From: a virus | Length of the DNA stretch: 32,570 nucleotides | Reading direction: 5' to 3' (one strand) | IMG/VR virus record: IMGVR_UViG_3300031758_000318 | Coordinates: 1-32,570 of that record | Part shown: positions 27,229-32,570 of the stretch, one piece after another | Layout: every line of letters starts with the position of its first letter | Numbering within the stretch: the stretch's first letter is position 1 | Notes under the pieces: model-generated | What the model was told of the DNA's origin: nothing | The model's database searches: none | The model's input: the letters and a program-made list of their open reading frames with translations, nothing else | Made by a program: the position numbers and the translations under genes

Positions 27229-27766
27229 TCCTTACGAATACTTTAAAGGCAAGAATGTTTTACTCATTGGTAATGGTGAGAAGATAAAACAGATTGATTA
27301 CAGTAAATACAATTCAATAGTTAGAATGAATCTTGGAGTTCAAGATAAACCATGTGATGTATGGATTAACAATCTAGTGTACGAGGGACATAATATGCTT
27401 AAAGAGATTCCTGATATACGTTGCATTGTAAGACTTAACTTTGAAAAAGATGGCAAGAGAGCAGAACGTATGCCTGATTGGGTTAAGAAAAAAGCTTGGC
27501 TATGGAATGTGTTTGAATACAATCAAATGACAATTAGGTATAACTATTATAGACCAACTACTGGCTTTGTAGCAATCTATTGGCTACTCAATCATTGTCA
27601 ATGCAAAGTAACTATTACAGCATTTGATTTCTTTAAAACTAAGAATAGATATACAATGGAAGAAGTACAACACATTGGAACTCCAAAAGGATATAACCAT
27701 GATGTTAAGTTAGAAGAAGATGTTATTACAAAGTTACTTCAAAGAGGAATTATAAATGCCATTTAG
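27221..27766 (+). CDS. GT29/sialyltransferase-like glycosyltransferase
   Basis: 181 residues. VLLIGNGEKIKQIDYSKYNSIVRMNLGVQ matches the L-motif of GT29-like enzymes (LIGNG...YD.IVR.N), CDVWINNLVYEG follows, then YRPTTGFVAIYWLLNHCQCKVTITAFDFF matches the S-motif (PTTG..AI..L....V.ITAFDF), and the HIGTPKGYNHDVKLEEDVI ending has the conserved His and Glu. Prokaryotic members transfer sialic acid-like or other sugars. It overlaps the terminase gene by 11 bases, so it is co-expressed with packaging genes. Confidence 0.7.
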   Translation: MFNPYEYFKGKNVLLIGNGEKIKQIDYSKYNSIVRMNLGVQDKPCDVWINNLVYEGHNMLKEIPDIRCIVRLNFEKDGKRAERMPDWVKKKAWLWNVFEYNQMTIRYNYYRPTTGFVAIYWLLNHCQCKVTITAFDFFKTKNRYTMEEVQHIGTPKGYNHDVKLEEDVITKLLQRGIINAI

Positions 27767-28988
27767 CAAACCACAACTAGACGTATATACTTGTCCAAAA
27801 AGATTTAGAGTTCTTATTACTGGTAGAAGATTTGGCAAAACACATTTAGCCATGTATGAACTATTAAGATTCGCAAGTAGAAAACCTAACTCAAAGATAT
27901 TCTATGTAGCACCAACTTACAGAATGTCTAAAGAGATTATGTGGAAACAACTTAAAAGATTAGTTGTAGAAAAAAGATGGATTAAATATGCTAATGAAAC
28001 AGAATTGTCTTTGGTGCTTAGGAATGGTTCACAGATTAGTTTAAAAGGTGCAGATAAATCTCCTGATAATTTACGAGGAGTAGGATTGGACTTCCTATTA
28101 CTTGATGAGTATGCAGATATACCAGTAGAAGCTTGGACAGAAGTCTTGCGACCAACAATCTCAGATAAGCACGTTACTGGTAATGTATTATTTATAGGAA
28201 CACCTAGAGGATTTGGTAATTGGAGTTATGAGATATACCAGAAGGGATTAGGAGATGACCCTGAGTGGAAATCATTTAAGTACACAACATTAGATGGTGG
28301 TCAAGTTGATGCAGAAGAAATAGAACAAGCTAAACGAGATTTAGACGAGAGAACATTTAGACAAGAATACTTAGCTTCATTTGAAACATACTCAGGAGTT
28401 GTTTATTACAACTTTGATAGAGAACAAAATGTCCAAGAATGTAAGTACGATAAAGATGCTATTATTCATATTGGCTTGGACTTTAACATAGACCCAATGT
28501 CAGCTTGTTTATTCCATGTTAAAAATGGTATCGCTTATGTATTTGATGAGATAGTTATTTATAGTTCTAATACTGACGAATTTATTGATGAATTATTATC
28601 TAGGTATAACAAAAATAAAATGATTGTTTATCCTGACCCAGCATCAAGACAACGTAAAACTTCTGCTGGTGGTAGAACTGATCTTACTATCTTGCAAAAT
28701 GCTGGTTTAAATGTTAAAGCTAAATCTACTCATGCTTTAGTTAGAGATAGAGTTAATGCTGTGAACAGTAAACTAAAAGCATTTGATGGTAAGAGAAGTA
28801 TTTTTATTAATCCTTCTTGCAAAACACTAATTAATAGCTTAATGAAACAAGTTTACAAAGAAGGTACAAATCAACCTGAAAAGAACAATGGCTACGATCA
28901 CATGACTGACGCATTAGGTTACGCAATAGAATACATATTTCCAATTACTTCAAACTTACCAAAATCAGAACCTAAAAGATTTTCATAA
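27756..28988 (+). CDS. terL: Terminase large subunit
   Basis: 410 residues. The ATPase domain has Walker A GRRFGKT (about 23-29), Walker B FLLLDEYAD (about 113-121) and a coupling motif FIGTPRG. The C-terminal RNase H-like nuclease has HIGLDFNIDP, VYPDPAS and DHMTDALGYAIEY carrying the catalytic aspartates. It drives DNA into the prohead and cuts the concatemer. It is shorter than the 500-600 residues of many large terminases but holds all motifs, so it is complete. The stop overlaps the portal start by one base. Confidence 0.95.
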   Translation: MPFSKPQLDVYTCPKRFRVLITGRRFGKTHLAMYELLRFASRKPNSKIFYVAPTYRMSKEIMWKQLKRLVVEKRWIKYANETELSLVLRNGSQISLKGADKSPDNLRGVGLDFLLLDEYADIPVEAWTEVLRPTISDKHVTGNVLFIGTPRGFGNWSYEIYQKGLGDDPEWKSFKYTTLDGGQVDAEEIEQAKRDLDERTFRQEYLASFETYSGVVYYNFDREQNVQECKYDKDAIIHIGLDFNIDPMSACLFHVKNGIAYVFDEIVIYSSNTDEFIDELLSRYNKNKMIVYPDPASRQRKTSAGGRTDLTILQNAGLNVKAKSTHALVRDRVNAVNSKLKAFDGKRSIFINPSCKTLINSLMKQVYKEGTNQPEKNNGYDHMTDALGYAIEYIFPITSNLPKSEPKRFS

Positions 28989-30385
28989 TGGCATACACAA
29001 GAAAAGATATAGAACAGCAACACACACAATACAAAGGTATGATGCCAAGATGGGAATATTACATCAGATCATATTTAGGTGGCAAAGAATACCAAGATGG
29101 AAAGTTCCTACAAGAATACCAATTAGAATTAGAATCAGAATATTTTAAAAGACTTGCTTATACACCATTAGATAATCATGCTAGAAACGTAATAGACATT
29201 TATTCATCATTCCTATTTAGAGTTCCACCAACTAGAGAACTTGGAACATTACAAGACGACCCATCAGTAGATCAATTCTTAGATGATTGCGATTATGAAG
29301 GTAGAACATTTGATGCTCTAATGAGAGAAGTACAAAACTATGCTTCTGTTTATGGACATTGTTGGATTATCGTGGACAAACCATCTACAAATGTAATGAC
29401 ACGTGGAGAAGAATTAGAACAAGGAATTAGACCATACCTAAACATCTACACACCTGAGAACGTATTAGATTGGAAGTACACAAGATCACCACAAGGATAT
29501 TACTACTTAGAATATTTAAAGATTAGAGAATCAATAGAAGATGATAAAGAAGTTTATAAGATTTGGTATGAAGATAGAATTGATACAGTATTCTTACCAA
29601 CTACAAATAGAGACGAACCAAAACTAATAGAGTCAGTTCCTAATCCTATTGGAAAGATTCCTGCTGTTATTTTATACAATCAAAGATCACCTATGAGAGG
29701 TTTAGGAGTTTCTGATTTAACTGATATAGCTGATTTACAAAAATCTATTTACAATGAACTATCTGAGATTGAACAAATTATTAGAATATCAAATCACCCA
29801 AGCTTAGTTAAAACTAGAGATACTGAAGCTGTTGGTGGTGCAGGTTCTATTATAGAAATTCCTGATAACATTGATGCAAACTTAAAACCTTATATCTTAC
29901 AACCAAGTGGAAGTAATTTAGATGGTGTAATTAAATCAATAGAACACAAAGTAGAAGCAATTAATAGATTATCTCATGTAGGTTCTATTAGAGCAACTGG
30001 AGAGAGAATACAATCTGGTATCGCATTAAGAACTGAGTTTCAATTATTAAATGCTAGACTTGCACAAAAATCTAAACTGATGGAATTAGCTGAAGAACAA
30101 ATTTGGAGACTATTTGCATTATGGCAAGAGACAGTATTTGATGGAGAGATTATGTACCCAACTACATTTGACATTAGAGACTGGGCAACTGATTTAGAAT
30201 TATTACAACAAGCAAAAGCTTCTAACATTAAATCAACTACATTCACTAAGGAACTAGATAAACAAATAGCTAGAACTGTAATTGATAATGATGAAACACT
30301 TGCAGTAATAGATCAAGAAATTGATACCAATACTCAGGCACTTGGAGAGTTTCAACCACAACCAATAACATTACCTACAATTTAA
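28988..30385 (+). CDS. Portal protein
   Basis: 465 residues. Features of DUF4055/SPP1-like portals: RWEYYIRSYLGGKEYQDGKFL, then LAYTPLDNHARNVIDIYSSFLFRVPPTRE, the SVYGHCWIIVDKP strand, PYLNIYTPENVLDWKY, IPAVILYNQRSPMRGLGVSDLTDIADLQKSIYNELSEIEQIIRIS (stem and helix region), and a C-terminal acidic helical end. The ring of twelve subunits sits at the vertex through which DNA enters. It follows terL directly and precedes the minor head protein, as expected. Confidence 0.88.
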   Translation: MAYTRKDIEQQHTQYKGMMPRWEYYIRSYLGGKEYQDGKFLQEYQLELESEYFKRLAYTPLDNHARNVIDIYSSFLFRVPPTRELGTLQDDPSVDQFLDDCDYEGRTFDALMREVQNYASVYGHCWIIVDKPSTNVMTRGEELEQGIRPYLNIYTPENVLDWKYTRSPQGYYYLEYLKIRESIEDDKEVYKIWYEDRIDTVFLPTTNRDEPKLIESVPNPIGKIPAVILYNQRSPMRGLGVSDLTDIADLQKSIYNELSEIEQIIRISNHPSLVKTRDTEAVGGAGSIIEIPDNIDANLKPYILQPSGSNLDGVIKSIEHKVEAINRLSHVGSIRATGERIQSGIALRTEFQLLNARLAQKSKLMELAEEQIWRLFALWQETVFDGEIMYPTTFDIRDWATDLELLQQAKASNIKSTTFTKELDKQIARTVIDNDETLAVIDQEIDTNTQALGEFQPQPITLPTI

Positions 30386-30386
30386 T

Positions 30387-32198
30387 GTGGCACAAGATTT
30401 ATTACAGCAACTTCAAAGCATAAGAGAAAAAGCAGTAAATAATTTAGAAGCACAACATCAAAAACTTTTAAACGATACATTAGCAACATTAGAAAAAAGA
30501 GTAGTACAAACTGTATCAAATCTTCCTATTCAAGATGGTGTATTATTTAATACAAGACTTGCCATTGAGATAAGACCAAAACTACAACAAGCAATAGAAG
30601 AACTTTACTTAGCAAGAGTACAAACATTCATAAATGATTATGATAAGATTGCAGGAACTATTGTAGCAACTTATGGAAAGCTTCCTATACCTGCTGAGTT
30701 TAAACAAATAACAGAAGCAGATTTAGTAACTATTCAACAGTTAAAAAAGATAGCATTTAGTCAATTTCAAAATCTAGCAACTGAGTTCACCAACACATTA
30801 GCACAAGAAGTTTATCAATCTACATTAGTAGGAAAACCAATAACAGAAATGGTGCAAACAATTAGAGACAAAATAAATGGAATTTATCAACAAGCAGATA
30901 CTAAAAAACAAAAAGAACTTGTAAATTTTATTCAAGAACAAAAGATTGCTGGTAAGACAAATACAGAAGATTTTAAAACAGCAGTAGATGAACTTAAACA
31001 ATCTTATGGTTCTACTGTTACTGGTGCAAACCTAGCAGTCTATTCAGGTCAAATAGTCCAAGATGCTTTAATGGGTTTTGATGGACAGTTTGCAAAGTTT
31101 AGAGCAGATGAAATAGGATTAACTTCATATATCTATTATGGAACTATCATTAGAGACAGTAGAGATTTCTGTGTTGAACACGTAAACAAAGTATTTACCG
31201 AAGATGAAGCTAGAGAATTATGGCAACAAGAATGGCAAGGTAAATCTGGTAGCGACCCATTCTTAGATAGAGGTGGATATAATTGTAGGCATCATTGGCA
31301 ACCAGTAGACCCTGATTGGGGAACTATTAAAGAAGATGGTACTTTTGAATATGATATAAATAAATTTGAACAACCAACAGAAACACAAGATACTACTACC
31401 ATTGTTCCACCAGTTGTAACTCCAAGAACTAGAGCAGGAGTTAATGCTACATCTTTAGACAATCCTATAACAGCAGATAAATTACAAATAATACCAAAAA
31501 CAGTAGCAATTAAATCATTAGAACAACAAGTAGTAAACGCAACTAAAGATGTAAGATACCCAGTTGATGCAAGTGGTGTTGCAATAAATAGATTTCGTAA
31601 TCCACAAAATATTGGAAAAATATCATTAGGAAATATTAGTGAAAAATTATTAACAGAAATATCAGTTGTTAAACAAGAGTTAGATGATCTTGCAGATAAA
31701 TATAATATTCCAAAAATAAGAGGTGTAGTAAAAACAAGATCTACTGCTAGATCTATTATGTCAATGGGAGATGGCAAGTTAAATGTAAATATAAACAAAT
31801 CTGAAAATCTACAAAGATATAGAAATTTTTATCTTGAAAAATTAAAAGTAAAAGAAGTTAATTGGAAATTTGGAGATAACTTGGATAATAGACCATATAA
31901 TGCCTTTATTTATTTTGACAATCAATTAGACCAATTAAGAAATGTTATGTACCATGAATTTGCTCATCATGTTCATCAAATGAAGGGAGTTACATCAACA
32001 ACAGCAAATTATGGAATTAAATTTACACCAGTTGTGGAAGAAAAGCTTAAAACAATAACAAGGAATTTAAGAAAAAGTGCATCAAGATATGGAGACAAAG
32101 ACCCTTACGAATGGTTTGCAGAAAACTTTAGTCTTTACGAGATGAAAAGAACAGATTTGGTAGACCCACAATTTATTAAATTTATAAAGGAGATATAA
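30387..32198 (+). CDS. Mu F / SPP1 gp7-like minor head protein fused to a zincin domain
   Basis: 603 residues from a GTG one base after the portal stop. A helical, Gln-rich N-terminus (1-250) leads to the head-morphogenesis domain: RDSRDFCVEHVNKVFTEDEARELW and DRGGYNCRHHWQPVD (about 256-305), the classic D-x-R...C and GYNCRHHW pattern. After a Thr/Pro linker (about 330-350) comes a second domain with MYHEFAHHVHQ (His523-Glu524...His527) and DPYEWFAENFSLYE (Glu near 575), a zinc peptidase signature. It may mature head proteins or act on ejection. This two-domain plan is longer than common gp7 proteins. Confidence 0.8.
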   Translation: MAQDLLQQLQSIREKAVNNLEAQHQKLLNDTLATLEKRVVQTVSNLPIQDGVLFNTRLAIEIRPKLQQAIEELYLARVQTFINDYDKIAGTIVATYGKLPIPAEFKQITEADLVTIQQLKKIAFSQFQNLATEFTNTLAQEVYQSTLVGKPITEMVQTIRDKINGIYQQADTKKQKELVNFIQEQKIAGKTNTEDFKTAVDELKQSYGSTVTGANLAVYSGQIVQDALMGFDGQFAKFRADEIGLTSYIYYGTIIRDSRDFCVEHVNKVFTEDEARELWQQEWQGKSGSDPFLDRGGYNCRHHWQPVDPDWGTIKEDGTFEYDINKFEQPTETQDTTTIVPPVVTPRTRAGVNATSLDNPITADKLQIIPKTVAIKSLEQQVVNATKDVRYPVDASGVAINRFRNPQNIGKISLGNISEKLLTEISVVKQELDDLADKYNIPKIRGVVKTRSTARSIMSMGDGKLNVNINKSENLQRYRNFYLEKLKVKEVNWKFGDNLDNRPYNAFIYFDNQLDQLRNVMYHEFAHHVHQMKGVTSTTANYGIKFTPVVEEKLKTITRNLRKSASRYGDKDPYEWFAENFSLYEMKRTDLVDPQFIKFIKEI

Positions 32199-32199
32199 T

Positions 32200-32409
32200 A
32201 TGAAACCAATACAAGAAGCAGAACAAATAATACAAAAAAAAACACTAACTTTAGAAGATTACAATAGATTTATTGATTTAGGAAAATTAATAAAAGATGA
32301 AGAATCTAAATTAGAATACGATTGGTTGTGCGAAGCTATTGAAATTAGATTACCAGAAATAGCAGAAATAACTGGCAATTATGATTTTGTAAAAACTTCC
32401 GATCTATAA
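32200..32409 (+). CDS. Hypothetical protein (69 aa)
   Basis: Two bases after the previous stop, with AAGGAG before it. Helical and acidic: PIQEAEQIIQKKTLTLEDYNRFIDLGKLIKDEESKLEYDWLCEAIEIRLPEIAEITGNYDF. Not recognised. Placed between the minor head protein and the scaffold gene, it may be a small head-assembly factor or a partner of the zincin domain. Confidence 0.6.
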   Translation: MKPIQEAEQIIQKKTLTLEDYNRFIDLGKLIKDEESKLEYDWLCEAIEIRLPEIAEITGNYDFVKTSDL

Positions 32410-32433
32410 AAATATCCTAATACTGTTGCATTT

Positions 32434-32462
32434 TTGCAATTATCTTGATAATTGACAATAAT
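32434..32462 (+). promoter_or_regulatory. Candidate promoter with internal palindrome
   Basis: TTGCAA (32434-32439), 17 bases, AATAAT (32457-32462). The spacer contains a perfect palindrome: CAATTATC, TT, GATAATTG (32437-32454). The AAGGAGAA ribosome site and ATG of the scaffold gene follow at 32473 and 32487. Layout and TTGCA -35 resemble the candidate promoter at 11764-11800. Confidence 0.4.
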
Positions 32463-32486
32463 AAACATATAGAAGGAGAACAAACA

Positions 32487-32570
32487 ATGAACGACCAAGT
32501 AAAACAAGAGTCGGTTGAGAATACAGCATCTCAGGAAAAAGCTGGAGTAGAAGTTTCTAACAATCAAGAA
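32487..32570 (+). CDS. Probable scaffold protein, N-terminus (3' end outside window)
   Basis: Only 28 residues: MNDQVKQESVENTASQEKAG then VEVSNNQE. Very polar and acidic, with a strong AAGGAGAA ribosome site. This composition and the position after portal and minor head genes are typical of head scaffolding proteins, and the capsid gene should follow it. The window's first bases are inside a capsid gene, which fits a circular map. Identity is inferred from composition and place. Confidence 0.6.
   Translation, partial: MNDQVKQESVENTASQEKAGVEVSNNQE

Noticed and set aside
31292-31798. 168-codon minus-strand frame inside the minor head protein gene
   Set aside because: Lies wholly within a strongly supported gene with recognisable domains on both sides.
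1-32570. CRISPR array, tRNA genes, integrase or att sites
   Set aside because: No regularly spaced repeats, no cloverleaf pattern and no integrase motif were noticed; tRNA absence was judged by eye only.

Overview
This window is most of the genome of an AT-rich, tailed, siphovirus-type phage. Nearly all genes face the same way within large blocks, and stops and starts constantly overlap (ATGA, TAATG). No bacterial housekeeping gene, rRNA or tRNA is visible. The gene set suggests a marine alphaproteobacterial host, possibly SAR11-like: very low GC, a three-helix holin of the gene-transfer-agent type, small basic phage proteins, and fibre tips of a kind common in marine phages. The host is an inference. 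The left end starts inside the major capsid gene. The right end stops just after the start of a probable scaffold gene, which normally lies directly before the capsid gene. If the molecule is circular or circularly permuted, only a short piece of the head module is missing.

Layout. 1-9279 (+): capsid protein, head-tail connector proteins, tail tube, a tail-assembly chaperone with a programmed -1 frameshift, tape measure, distal tail proteins, a HlyC-like lysine acyltransferase, and a large J-like tail-tip protein. 9299-11605: tail fibre plus fibre chaperone on the + strand, converging on a second chaperone and a second fibre C-terminus on the - strand. The two halves are bounded by perfect 26-bp inverted repeats, the geometry of a Mu-type G segment. 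11644-14691 (+): small membrane proteins, metallophosphatase, M15 peptidase (lysin), DUF3310 protein and 3TM holin. 14688-20711 (-): leftward operon with two probable PD-(D/E)XK nucleases, an OB-fold-like protein, an XRE regulator, a lipoprotein and a chain of very small overlapping genes. 20712-20921: divergent control region with a perfect DnaA box and short ATCAATA repeats, a candidate origin. 20922-24317 (+): HNH protein, replication initiators, a membrane-anchored glucosaminidase, a small zincin and the small terminase. 24310-27766 (+): small basic and zinc-ribbon proteins, then a surface-sugar cassette (two GT8-like transferases, a methyltransferase fusion and a sialyltransferase-like enzyme) lying between the small and large terminase genes. 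27756-32570 (+): large terminase, portal, a Mu F-like head protein carrying a C-terminal zincin, a small protein and the start of the scaffold gene.

How it works together. The divergent region would drive early genes leftward (recombination, regulation) and replication genes rightward. Structural and lysis genes follow. The notable points concern host interaction and gene control: an apparently switchable receptor-binding tip, an acyltransferase placed among the tail-tip genes, sugar-modifying cargo, and two hairpins with the same 8-nt loop but different stems. No integrase or DNA invertase is visible in the window.
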